Below, piece by piece: positions 17,884 to 25,929 of a stretch of 64,000 nt of DNA. Position numbers and translations under genes: made by a program. Position 1 is the stretch's first letter. Each line of letters opens with the position of its first letter. The notes below the pieces were generated by a model. That model did no database searches and was not told the DNA's origin. It saw only the letters and a program-made list of their open reading frames with translations. Source of the stretch: DASSFG01 sp035550375 (lineage in GTDB: Bacteria; Planctomycetota; Planctomycetia; Pirellulales; JAICIG01); NCBI GenBank assembly GCA_035550375.1, contig DASZPH010000007.1:1-64000 (forward strand). Reading direction: 5' to 3'.

Positions 17884-18959
17884 TCAGAACGCCAGGGCCG
17901 ACCCGATGAGCTGATTCCGGACGGCGGCGATCTTTTCCCGCAGCTCCGATGGCACGCCGGTCATATCAACGTCGCGGGGCGGATTGGCTCGAATCACGCC
18001 GGCGTAGGCGAGCAGTTTCGGTGTGTCGCGGCAGTCGATGATCTCGGCCAGCCGGGCCAGGCCCTGCTCAGGGGATCGGCATAACTGGTCGTAGTCGATG
18101 AAATACAGAATCCCCTCGCCTTGGCTCAGCAGATGCCGATAACAGGCGACCCAGTATTCCAGCCAAAAGACGAGTGAATCGGCGCTTTTTTCGCAGCGGC
18201 GGTCGAACCAGCCGTCGAAGTTGATCGGACGCAGATTCTCGCCGAAATCGAAGTGGCCGATCGACCGCATATACTCCGAGGCGAATGGATCTTTACGGTG
18301 GAGGTCGAGAAAAATCCGGTGCTGGCGGACGAGCGACGTCGCGTGCTGATAGGGATCGCGGAAGGGCACAAGTATCGTCGCGTCGGGAAACATCCTCTTG
18401 AGCAGCCGCGGCCGAGCGATGTTGGAATTATTCTTGGAGAGATACCGCATCGCGGCGCGATCGGGGCTTTGACGCAGGAACATGATGTTCCGCATTCCCC
18501 CCGGACTTCCTTGGAGCCGAAATTCTGCTGCTCATATTTGTCAGGCAAGTCGAGATGTAGCAGCCCGCGATAACCGTTCTTCGTCAGAATGTCGTCGACC
18601 GACCACTCGTGCAAAATCTTGCCGTCGGTCGACACCTCAAGCAACGTCTGTTCGATAAATCTCGTCACCAGAAACAATCCCCCCGACGCTTGACTCTTGC
18701 TCCGAATCTTCGGGGTCGAGGGGTCGTTGAGCACGTAATAGGGCGAGCTTTGCTGATTCAGCCGAAGCAGGAATGCGCCTCCCGACTTCGCCTGCCGCCA
18801 GGCCTCCTACGGGAAGATCTCAAATTTCCCGACGGCGACCCCGTAAAAGAAAATGCCGGCCGCCACAGAAAAGACGAAGAGACGGTATGCCCACCGATCG
18901 GAAACGAACTTCGCCGGGGGAGCCAGGGCAGCATTGTCGTCAAAGGGCACGCCAGTCAT
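17884..18959 (-). pseudogene. Chimeric remnant: ASST-like N terminus joined to a PAPS-sulfotransferase C terminus
   Basis: From the ATG at 18959 a frame encodes about 50 residues with one membrane helix (YRLFVFSVAAGIFFYGVAVG), then meets an in-frame TAG at 18807-18809. The same frame continues with arylsulfotransferase-like sequence (GGLFLVTRFIEQTLLEVSTD, GKILHEWSVDDILTKNGY) up to about 18500. There, at a run of G residues, the reading shifts to another frame (17884-18495). This codes for the C-terminal two-thirds of a P-loop sulfotransferase: RYLSKNNSNIARPRLLKRMF, VPFRDPYQHATSLVRQH. The 5'-PAPS-binding loop is missing. I interpret it as a deletion joining two neighbouring genes, followed by decay. 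The 203-codon 3' frame could still be translated. Confidence 0.7.
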
Positions 18960-19377
18960 GTCTTTACGACCTACGCGCGAAGGTACGCGGGCGTGCGAGG
19001 CGGTCCCACTTAACTTGCGCCGTCAGCGTGCCTTCGTTGGCTTGCGCTAATTGAACCTGAAACGCCAAGCAAAGTGTGGGCTTGGCGCCGCGGCCGCCAT
19101 TCGAATCGTTGGTCCTGCCACGAGATGTCATTCGGCGCTCCGATGGGTCTGCCCACTCGGCCGTGTCATACATCCCGGAGCGCGGATCATACCGGTGAAT
19201 CGCCGTCACACCAATGTCGGTTTTGTAATGTCTTTGTTAGCGTCGTGTTAGGGGAGGCGAGATCCGCTTCGAGAGAGAAACGCCCCCCCAAGCGTGCGAT
19301 CGACGGAACCGAGAGATTTCGTTTAATAGGGGAGGAAAGAGGCTTTCAAATCCCCAAATCTCCGGGGCAAGCAGGGC
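18960..19377. other. Intergenic region, pseudogene / FHA gene
   Basis: 418 bases between the divergent sulfotransferase remnant and the FHA gene. Short frames here look like noise. I see no repeat family member and no clear promoter. Confidence 0.45.
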
Positions 19378-20439
19378 ATGCGTTGTACCTTGCATATCAG
19401 GACCGGCAAACATGCCGGCCGAGAGATCCCCATCCGCGGGCCGAGATTTCTCATCGGCTGCGCCGACGACTGTCATCTTAAGCTCAACGCAGGTCAGGGC
19501 AGGCCGTATCACTGCGCGCTGCTCATCGAAGACGACGGTCTTTGGGTGCGCGACTATGGAGGCGGCACGGTCGTCAGCGGGGTGCGGATCGTCGATCGCC
19601 AGCGGCTGAACCACGCCGACCGACTGGAATTTGGGCCGCTGCATTTCGAGCTGTCGATTCAAGATGCGCCGCTGCCGCGAGACGACCGCGTGCCTGAGGA
19701 GAAGAAAGCGGCGGATCCCCTGCCCAAACCGGTCGAGCCGGTCGAAGGCCGCGTTGCCCCCGTCCACGAGCCGAGCGGGCTGGATTATGGGTCGGTGATC
19801 GTCACCGGTTGGACCACGACGACCGAAGCCAATTCGACCAACGCGCGATCGGAATTGCCCGACGTCCTGGCGGAGCTTTTTACCTCGCCATCCAAGCAAC
19901 CGGAACCAGCCGCCACGGCCGAGTTGAGCGACCCCAGCCACACGCGACCCAGCCACGCGCGATCGGAATCGTCAAGCGGCCCACCGCAGCCCCTCACCGC
20001 ATCCAAGCAACCCCAACCGGCCGCCACAGCCGAGTTGAGCGACCTCAGCGACGCGCGACCCGGCCACGCGCGACCGGAATCGCCAAACGGCCCGCCGCGG
20101 CCCGTTGCCGCGCCATTCACGCCAGCGGAACCGGCCGACTCGCCCAGGGTCGTCCGGCCGTGGTACCACAGCCCGCCGCCCAAGGAGGCGGAACCAGCTC
20201 CCGAGGTCGCGAGTAGCCTGCTGAGAAGGTTCTTCGTTCGCAAAAACCTGTTCAATGATCCGAACCCCGCCCCCGCGGCCGCGCCCAAGAGTGCCGGGAC
20301 GCCGTGGTGGCTGAGCATCCTGCTGAAACTGTTCCCCGCCGACGGTCTCGATCCGAACGTCATGTTTGTTCTGGGGATTTTCGTCGGAATAGGTCTGAGC
20401 GCCGCGGGTCTCGCCTTCTTTTCGATTTCTGGGCGTTGA
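19378..20439 (+). CDS. FHA-domain protein with proline-rich repeats and C-terminal membrane anchor
   Basis: A 353-residue protein. Residues 1-100 form a forkhead-associated domain, which binds phosphothreonine peptides: GPRFLIGCADDCHLKL, RPYHCALLIEDDGLWVRDYG, ADRLEFGPLHFEL. The serine of the usual RxxSRxH motif is not obvious, so binding may be altered. A disordered Pro/Ala/Ser linker contains two copies of a repeat of about 36 residues built around AATAELSD and HARxES. The C terminus carries a hydrophobic helix (MFVLGIFVGIGLSAAGLAFF). It probably works at the inner membrane in Ser/Thr-kinase signalling, but no kinase is adjacent. Confidence 0.88.
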   Translation: MRCTLHIRTGKHAGREIPIRGPRFLIGCADDCHLKLNAGQGRPYHCALLIEDDGLWVRDYGGGTVVSGVRIVDRQRLNHADRLEFGPLHFELSIQDAPLPRDDRVPEEKKAADPLPKPVEPVEGRVAPVHEPSGLDYGSVIVTGWTTTTEANSTNARSELPDVLAELFTSPSKQPEPAATAELSDPSHTRPSHARSESSSGPPQPLTASKQPQPAATAELSDLSDARPGHARPESPNGPPRPVAAPFTPAEPADSPRVVRPWYHSPPPKEAEPAPEVASSLLRRFFVRKNLFNDPNPAPAAAPKSAGTPWWLSILLKLFPADGLDPNVMFVLGIFVGIGLSAAGLAFFSISGR

Positions 20440-20516
20440 TTCTTTATCGAAGGCGAAGCACGTTCTTACGCCGGCGCGCGAAAGGCGCGAGGCCGCAACG
20501 GGCCGGGAGAGACGCC

Positions 20517-22928
20517 CTAATCCCCGGCGCGCTCGCGCGGGCGAAATGGGTCAATCAGAGGGGCCTCGTCCCGGGTCCGTTCGGTTACCAGGATGCCGTC
20601 GTGTTCCAACAACGAGCCCTGGCGGTAGTGAACCTGAAGGATCGCCACGTTGTAATCGACAAGCGCCCGGTAGTAGGCGATTTCGGCGTCAGCCAGACGG
20701 CGATGGGCGTCGAGCAGCATATCGAGCGTGGCGGTGCCTACCTCGTAAGCGGCTTTGACCGCCTCGACCTGCTTGGCGGCCGCGACGCGACGATTGAACG
20801 TCGTGCGGCTCACTTGGTAGTTGCGGTCGAGGTCGCGGAGGGCGTTGGTCAGAACGTGCTTGACTTCCAGCTCTTGGTCTTGCTCCGAGGCCTTCGACTT
20901 TGCCAGGCCCAATTCCGCGTCCCGCACCCCCGACGTCGCCAGGCGCGCGTTGGCCAGTTTTAGTTCCTTCTGCTTGAGGACCCACCGCCCCCGGCGCAAC
21001 TGGATGCTGTGCTTGAGCCCTTCGGAAACGACCTTATTCCAATCGAAGCGGACCTCCGCCGTGGTCGGCTCGTCGGAGGGGCGGATCAGACGACCGTCGG
21101 TCGGCGCTAGACCCATCGTGTAACGAAGCCGGCTCTCGGCCTTGTAGAGCAAGTCCACCGTATTCTCGACCTGCGCGCGAAAGAGGAAGTACTGCTCGCG
21201 GGCTTGTGCTTCCTTCTCCGCCTCGCCGCCTTCGCTGCCCGCCACGAACAAGGCGTGGACCTTTCGCCACATCTGCAAAGCGCTGTCGCGGCCGGCCATG
21301 ACCGCGTTGAGGGTGCGGTAGTTGTAGTACAGGTCCCAGTAGGCGCGCTCCACGTCGCTGACCATATTCCGCGCGCCGGCTTGGAGATCGGACAGCGAGA
21401 TGTCCTCGTTGGTCGGCGCCAAAACGAATCGGACGCTCGCGCCGCGAATAGGCTCGTCCTGTATTGAGTCGTTGGCGCCTTCACTGGCAGCATGGTTTAC
21501 GTCCGATTGCGGCCCAACAGGCGTGAGGAGAACACCGCCCAGGTTTCGCAGCACTTTGGAGTTCGCCAATGTCGTCCGAAAGGCCTCTTCGATCGTGAGG
21601 TCCCAAATTTCCCTGACCTCGGGATTGCGGAGATCGGGCGGCCCGCGGTCGTCGTCTATGTCATCCGCTGGTCGTCCGGCCGAGTCCACATCGCTGACCG
21701 GCCCGGCTGGCGGCTCCTTCTTCGGATCTGGCGTCTCCGACGTAGCCCCCACCTCCCGCCGGGGTACGTTCACCGGCGGTACGCCGCTGCTACCTTCCGT
21801 CGATTCGGGAGGAGCGGCCCGGAGCATGGCCAGAGGAGTTATGCCGCCGGCCGCGAGTGCCGCCAACAGGCAGACCGCCCCCCTGGCGAGCGCCGCCCGA
21901 CTGCGGCGGACGTCGAGAATGCTTCGGAGACGATCATCCAGCGGGCCGCCGCAAGCCATCGGAACGGCCACAAGCATCGACATCTCCGAATCGGACAAAC
22001 CGGCCGCCAGTGCGAGCAACTCGCGGGCATAGTCGCTGGGCCGGGCACCGGAGGCCAGCACCATGTCGTCGCACGCGCGCTCCCGCTCGATCCGCATTTG
22101 CCTTGCGGCCAGCCAGACGAGCGGGTTGAACCAATACACGGCGCAGGCGACGTGGGCGACCAGTTGCGTAAGCCAGTCCCAGCGGCGGATGTGAGCCAAC
22201 TCGTGCAGGAGCACCAACCGTCGCCGCTCGTCGGGCCAGGCGTGGGCTTTGACAGGCACCAGCAACACGGGCCGCAGCGCACCCCACGTCAAAGGTGCCA
22301 ACGCCGATTCGCCCTGGCGGAGCTGCACGCAGCGGCGCACGGCCAACTGCCGTCGCAACTGGTCGAGCAGGGTCAGCCAGCGAGGATCGCCGACGACTTG
22401 CGAGCGGCGGCGTAAGCCGGCCAGTTGCCACAGCCCGATCGCCAGCGGGACGAGCGACAGCAATCCGCCCGCCGGCCATGCGATCGCCATCCACGGCGTC
22501 TCGGAGCGCGGCGGGCTGGTGGTTTTGAGGGGGGCAGACGGGGGACTGTGTGTTTCTTTGTCTGTCTCTGCTACCGAGGCAGTGGCGGAGGGGGGCACGA
22601 CGACCGCGGCCTGAGCGAGCGTTGCCGCGTCAGCGAGCGGTTGAGCGCCATCCGCCTGCGCGAGGTCGGTTTGCCTTGTGGCCGCGAACTGCGTTGGTTT
22701 GGCGGTCCACTGCGGCAGCCAGCCCACTCGCCAGTCCGGCAGCGTCAGCGAGAGGACCGGCAAGAGCAGCAAGCTCGCCACGCTCAGGCACCATACCAGG
22801 TGCCGCCATGCAGCCGACGCCCGGCCCAGGACCGCGGTTACCGCCGCGGCCAGGAGCAGGACGGCCGCGCTTTTCAACGCCAGGTCCAACAGTCCGGACA
22901 CCGAAGCGAGCGTGAGCAGCGAGGACAT
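20517..22928 (-). CDS. M56 (BlaR1/MecR1-type) membrane metalloprotease fused to a barrel-less TolC-like helical domain
   Basis: An 803-residue fusion. Residues 1-370 are a BlaR1-like M56 protease: four hydrophobic helices (about 14-34, 46-62, 148-168, 348-368) and the zinc motif LLHELAHIRRWDW with HELAH at 242-246, plus a third-ligand glutamate in ERERACDD (281-288). After a Pro/Asp-rich linker, residues 445-780 match TolC-family efflux proteins of planctomycetes: DLTIEEAFRTTLANSKVL, SDVERAYWDLYYNYRTLNAV, EAEKEAQAREQYF, DRNYQVSRTTFNRRVAAAKQ, LDMLLDAHRRLADAEIAYYR. Two segments that in those relatives code for beta-barrel strands are absent (around 468-490 and 662-668). It would sit where BlaR1 carries its periplasmic sensor. 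The ATG at 22928 has AAAGGAGGG upstream and lies one base after the blaI-like stop. Confidence 0.88.
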   Translation of the reverse strand: MSSLLTLASVSGLLDLALKSAAVLLLAAAVTAVLGRASAAWRHLVWCLSVASLLLLPVLSLTLPDWRVGWLPQWTAKPTQFAATRQTDLAQADGAQPLADAATLAQAAVVVPPSATASVAETDKETHSPPSAPLKTTSPPRSETPWMAIAWPAGGLLSLVPLAIGLWQLAGLRRRSQVVGDPRWLTLLDQLRRQLAVRRCVQLRQGESALAPLTWGALRPVLLVPVKAHAWPDERRRLVLLHELAHIRRWDWLTQLVAHVACAVYWFNPLVWLAARQMRIERERACDDMVLASGARPSDYARELLALAAGLSDSEMSMLVAVPMACGGPLDDRLRSILDVRRSRAALARGAVCLLAALAAGGITPLAMLRAAPPESTEGSSGVPPVNVPRREVGATSETPDPKKEPPAGPVSDVDSAGRPADDIDDDRGPPDLRNPEVREIWDLTIEEAFRTTLANSKVLRNLGGVLLTPVGPQSDVNHAASEGANDSIQDEPIRGASVRFVLAPTNEDISLSDLQAGARNMVSDVERAYWDLYYNYRTLNAVMAGRDSALQMWRKVHALFVAGSEGGEAEKEAQAREQYFLFRAQVENTVDLLYKAESRLRYTMGLAPTDGRLIRPSDEPTTAEVRFDWNKVVSEGLKHSIQLRRGRWVLKQKELKLANARLATSGVRDAELGLAKSKASEQDQELEVKHVLTNALRDLDRNYQVSRTTFNRRVAAAKQVEAVKAAYEVGTATLDMLLDAHRRLADAEIAYYRALVDYNVAILQVHYRQGSLLEHDGILVTERTRDEAPLIDPFRPRERAGD

Positions 22929-22929
22929 A

Positions 22930-23319
22930 TCAGCGTCCCTCCTTTCGAGCTTGCTGGATGAGTTTCCCCAGTCGTTGGAGATCTTGTTGAGAAAGGTTGG
23001 CGTCGTCCCCCTGCAGCAAGGCGGCGACCGCTTTTTCGAGCGAGCCCTCGAAAAACGTGTCCAGCACGCGCCGCAGCGCCGAGCGACCGGCCTGGGCGCG
23101 GCGGCGTGTGGGGGCGTAGATATATCGCCCTTGCTCGGAACGGTGCTTGAGGTGCCCCTTGTCGACGAGGATCGCAAGCAGGGCGCGCACGGCGGAGTAG
23201 CTGGGCGGGTCGGGCAGTGCGGCACGGACGTCGGCCGCCGAGGCCTCGCCGCGGACGTAGACGATGTCCATGATCTGCCGCTCGCGGCGGCTCAGCGTGT
23301 GGGCGGGTATGCGGCTCAT
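22930..23319 (-). CDS. BlaI/MecI-family transcriptional repressor
   Basis: A 129-residue winged-helix repressor. The DNA-binding half has the family pattern LSRRERQIMDIVYVRGEASA, DVRAALPDPPSYSAVRALLA and LKHRSEQGRYIYAP. The C-terminal part (RRVLDTFFEGSLEKAVAALL) is the usual dimerisation region. The ATG at 23319 is preferred over the one at 23349, because the longer form would read through the first operator dyad. In known systems BlaI holds the operon off until its partner M56 protease triggers its cleavage. Here that partner is the M56-TolC fusion directly downstream. Confidence 0.9.
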   Translation of the reverse strand: MSRIPAHTLSRRERQIMDIVYVRGEASAADVRAALPDPPSYSAVRALLAILVDKGHLKHRSEQGRYIYAPTRRRAQAGRSALRRVLDTFFEGSLEKAVAALLQGDDANLSQQDLQRLGKLIQQARKEGR

Positions 23320-23320
23320 A

Positions 23321-23340
23321 GATGCTAAAATATTAGCATC
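23321..23340. promoter_or_regulatory. BlaI-type operator dyad 1
   Basis: GATGCTAAAATATTAGCATC has two perfect 8-bp arms (GATGCTAA/TTAGCATC) around a 4-base spacer and ends one base from the repressor start codon. BlaI/MecI operators are AT-rich dyads of similar size. Its AT-richness stands out from the GC-rich surroundings. Binding is inferred. Confidence 0.75.
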
Positions 23341-23366
23341 GCCATCCAAGGCCGTCGATAGCGCTA

Positions 23367-23382
23367 TGCTAAATATTTAGCA
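23367..23382. promoter_or_regulatory. BlaI-type operator dyad 2
   Basis: TGCTAAATATTTAGCA is a perfect 16-bp palindrome sharing the TGCTAA half-site with dyad 1. The centres are 44 bp apart, about four helical turns, which would let two repressor dimers bind the same face of the DNA. It probably overlaps the promoter of the repressor/protease operon. Confidence 0.75.
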
Positions 23383-23610
23383 GCAATCGTGCTGGATAGT
23401 TTACCGCTCGAACGCGGCGGAGATGCCGCCACCGCCGACCACGCGGCTTCATCTTAAGGTGCAAGCATCGCACGCCGGTCGGCTTTCGGATGATGGAAGA
23501 GCCTATCCAAGCACCGGCATGTTGGTGCGGGTGTCTCGCGTACCCATCATCCCTCGGATAGGATCTAAGTGCATTCGGCGGCTTCCGGCTCAGCGAGGGA
23601 GAACATCGCT

Positions 23611-24540
23611 ATGAACGCGTGCGCCTGTTTGTGGCCGGCCGTGTTGGTTTTCGCTCAGGTCGTGCAACTGCCCGCTCCTTCGTCGAACGAGCGGTGCGCC
23701 ACCTCCGGACCCTCGGCAGATCAGTTGCTGAGACTCTATCGGCGCGAGGTGTCGGATTACGAGATCTACCGTGATGCGGAGCGCCGAGAAAAACTCGATC
23801 TGAACCAGAATTCCATTTGCTCGTGGACCAATCCGTCCAAGGACGCCCTGGCGCAAGGCGTGTTATTCGTTTGGACCTACCGCGGCTGCGCGGAGGTCGT
23901 GGGTGGAGCCTGGTCGCATCCTCAAGGCGCTCGGCGGGCGGTGTTCCATGAATTCAATTCCCTTTCGCGGCGAGTGCTGAAGCCGACGCGAGCCTCCGGT
24001 GGTTTCGTCTGGTCGCCGCAGGCGGCGGTCGCGCGGCTGACGATCGCCGACGCGGAGGCGCCGGCGGAAAGCTCGCGAAAACGCCTCCTTCAGTTACGGG
24101 CGTTGGCCCGCGAGTTCTCGGCGCACAGCACGACACCCGACCGGCAGCGATGGGAACTGCGTGTCCTGGCGAACCCACTCTTCCGATACGAAAGCACCGA
24201 CGACGAACTGCTCGACGGCGGGGTGTTCGCGTTCGTCAGCTCCGCGGGGACGGATCCCGAAGTGCTCATGGTGATCGAGGCCACGAAAGGCGACGACCCG
24301 AGATGGCAATGCGCTTTCGGACGGCTGTCGGTTTACGATACGTTTGTCGAACGGGCCGGGCGCACGGTCTGGAGCTCCGTCTGGACCTCCAGACAAGCGA
24401 GCGGGCACACGGCGACCCACGACGCCGAACACACGTTCGAGGTGTATCGCGACAAGATGATCGATGAATTACCCGTCGATCGCGGCGATGCGGGCGCTCA
24501 GAATGAGGAGCGACCATCCGCTGGCAGCTCCCGGCCCTGA
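23611..24540 (+). CDS. Secreted protein of unknown function, paralogue of the 60.8 kb gene
   Basis: A 309-residue protein with an N-terminal hydrophobic leader (from the ATG at 23611: ACLWPAVLVFAQVVQLPA). It seems to contain two related halves. Each has a pattern of N-P-x-x-R-x, DG-V/L-F-x-F/W and a later W: residues near SICSWTNPSKDALAQGVLFVWTYRG, and ELRVLANPLFRYESTDDELL followed by GGVFAFVSSAGTDPEVLMVI. The gene at 60764-61621 has the same architecture (ELRLLPNPAHRY, DGALFVYAYGTNPETVLVVE). I know of no function. It starts 228 bases from the BlaI operators but points the other way. Confidence 0.8.
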   Translation: MNACACLWPAVLVFAQVVQLPAPSSNERCATSGPSADQLLRLYRREVSDYEIYRDAERREKLDLNQNSICSWTNPSKDALAQGVLFVWTYRGCAEVVGGAWSHPQGARRAVFHEFNSLSRRVLKPTRASGGFVWSPQAAVARLTIADAEAPAESSRKRLLQLRALAREFSAHSTTPDRQRWELRVLANPLFRYESTDDELLDGGVFAFVSSAGTDPEVLMVIEATKGDDPRWQCAFGRLSVYDTFVERAGRTVWSSVWTSRQASGHTATHDAEHTFEVYRDKMIDELPVDRGDAGAQNEERPSAGSSRP

Positions 24541-24691
24541 CCCTTGCCAATTACGGTATGCAGCAAAGCACCCGTTGCCAATTAGGAGTCGCGACGATCT
24601 GGGGGATCGCAGCACCCTATACTCCAACCATTGCCGTCCCGGCGACGCCGACTGCGAGACCGGCCTTTTGACAACACTCGCCGGATGGACA

Positions 24692-24907
24692 TCAGGGGTC
24701 GTCTGCCTTGTACCAAAGCGTGCCGTCGCGCAGGACCATCACTTGTACGTACCTGTCGCTTTTCCGCGTGTTGATTGTGTCGAGCGGTCGCCTTTCCGTG
24801 GCAATAGGTGCGTCCATCCGCCTTTGCAATTCCATGCCCGCGAAGAATGCGCCGGCGATGGCTGCCAAGACTGAGACCGCGATGCCGAAGCGGATTCGTC
24901 GGTTCAT
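24692..24907 (-). CDS. Small membrane-anchored protein
   Basis: 71 residues: a basic N terminus (MNRRIRFG), one hydrophobic helix (IAVSVLAAIAGAFFAGMELQ) and a polar tail of about 45 residues ending VLRDGTLWYKADDP. The tail has the composition of a real folded domain, unlike the GC-rich noise frames around it. No strong Shine-Dalgarno is visible, and I recognise no family. Confidence 0.6.
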   Translation of the reverse strand: MNRRIRFGIAVSVLAAIAGAFFAGMELQRRMDAPIATERRPLDTINTRKSDRYVQVMVLRDGTLWYKADDP

Positions 24908-25222
24908 GGAATTGGTTCGTTCAATGTAGCGTAGTGGATCAGGGCATCGTCATGCGTCACGGCGCCTGCCGTGGTGACTGGGGCGGGTGCGCCAATTCCC
25001 GCCAGCCCCGCGGATCGTCTTCATCGCGGCGAAAAAAGTTGGCGACATGTCGCCGGCCGCCGCACCCGAGTTTCTTGGCTTCGAACAGCCGATGAGGTCA
25101 CGCAGGACCGCTGTCCCCTGCGCGGTGCGCGCATGGCGACTAAGTGGAACTGGCGGTGACTGGCCGTGTGTGCTTCATCAGCGCAGCGTCAGGGCTGTCT
25201 GATCGGCGGGAAAAGACGTGAG
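24908..25222. other. Intergenic region without a supported feature
   Basis: 315 bases between the small membrane protein start and the stop of the Cys-rich secreted protein. Frames here are short and of noise-like composition. No repeat or hairpin stands out. Confidence 0.45.
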
Positions 25223-25690
25223 TCAAATCAGGAGAGACCGAAAGACGACGACTCGGTCCAGTGGTGGGCCGGTATTGAACTCGATGGCCACCGGAGCAAA
25301 CGAGGGATGAACCAGCGCTCCGACTTGGGCAATCGTGGTGAGACCGGCCGGAAAATGGCAGCACGGCACGCTGGCCTTCTGCGGCGGTACGCTGGGCGAG
25401 GTCACGATCGGATTGCAGCACGATTTTGCGGCGATGTCCGGCGTATCAGATTTGCCGCCACGAGAGCAGGCAGCGCAGCAATCGATGTCATCGCCGGCTG
25501 TCTTCTGGGGGCAGCAATCGGAGGCGCACCCAGAAGGGGCGGACCTCTTCGCATTCAACAGGTACTGGCAGAAGAGCTTAAGTCGGCCGTTGGAACAGAC
25601 GCAGGCGGTGCTGGGCATGCCGGCCCACGCAGCCAAGGGAATCATCACCCATGCTGTGGCAGCAGACAGTCGTTTTCGGACGGCGGTCAT
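25223..25690 (-). CDS. Secreted cysteine-rich protein
   Basis: About 155 residues from the ATG at 25690, which begins a signal peptide (MTAVRKRLSAATAWVMIPLA, cleavage near AWA). An in-frame ATG at 25771 would add 27 residues. The mature part begins with CVCSNGRLKLFC and has repeated cysteine pairs (DCCPQ, DCCAAC, KSCC, PCCH), about 12 cysteines in all. This resembles short planctomycete exported proteins often found near metal-handling genes, but no metal transporter is visible here. Disulfide-rich or metal-binding are both possible. Confidence 0.65.
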   Translation of the reverse strand: MTAVRKRLSAATAWVMIPLAAWAGMPSTACVCSNGRLKLFCQYLLNAKRSAPSGCASDCCPQKTAGDDIDCCAACSRGGKSDTPDIAAKSCCNPIVTSPSVPPQKASVPCCHFPAGLTTIAQVGALVHPSFAPVAIEFNTGPPLDRVVVFRSLLI

Positions 25691-25929
25691 GCCCAACGTT
25701 TTCCGCGTGCTGCTTGCGAAAGAGGATTGCAGGATTCGCGCCATTCTTTTACGTGAAAGGGGGGCTGTCAAGAATGACGGAGTTTCGGCGTGCCCTCAAA
25801 CGATGGAACTAAATCGTCGTAATGCGCGTCTGAAACTTGACGGCCGCGAGACGGCCCACGCGGGGCGCCGGCTGGCGACAAGAAGCACCATTTGAATTGA
25901 TGAATCACTCACGTCGTCAGGAGAACCTC

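Noticed and set aside
19889..20120. Tandem DNA repeats suggesting a CRISPR-like or mobile array
   Set aside because: They are two in-frame copies of a Pro/Ala/Ser linker repeat inside the FHA protein; there are no spacers or cas genes.
23320..23349. The longer start of the BlaI-type repressor
   Set aside because: It would place the first operator dyad inside the coding region; the ATG at 23319 gives the usual N terminus of the family.
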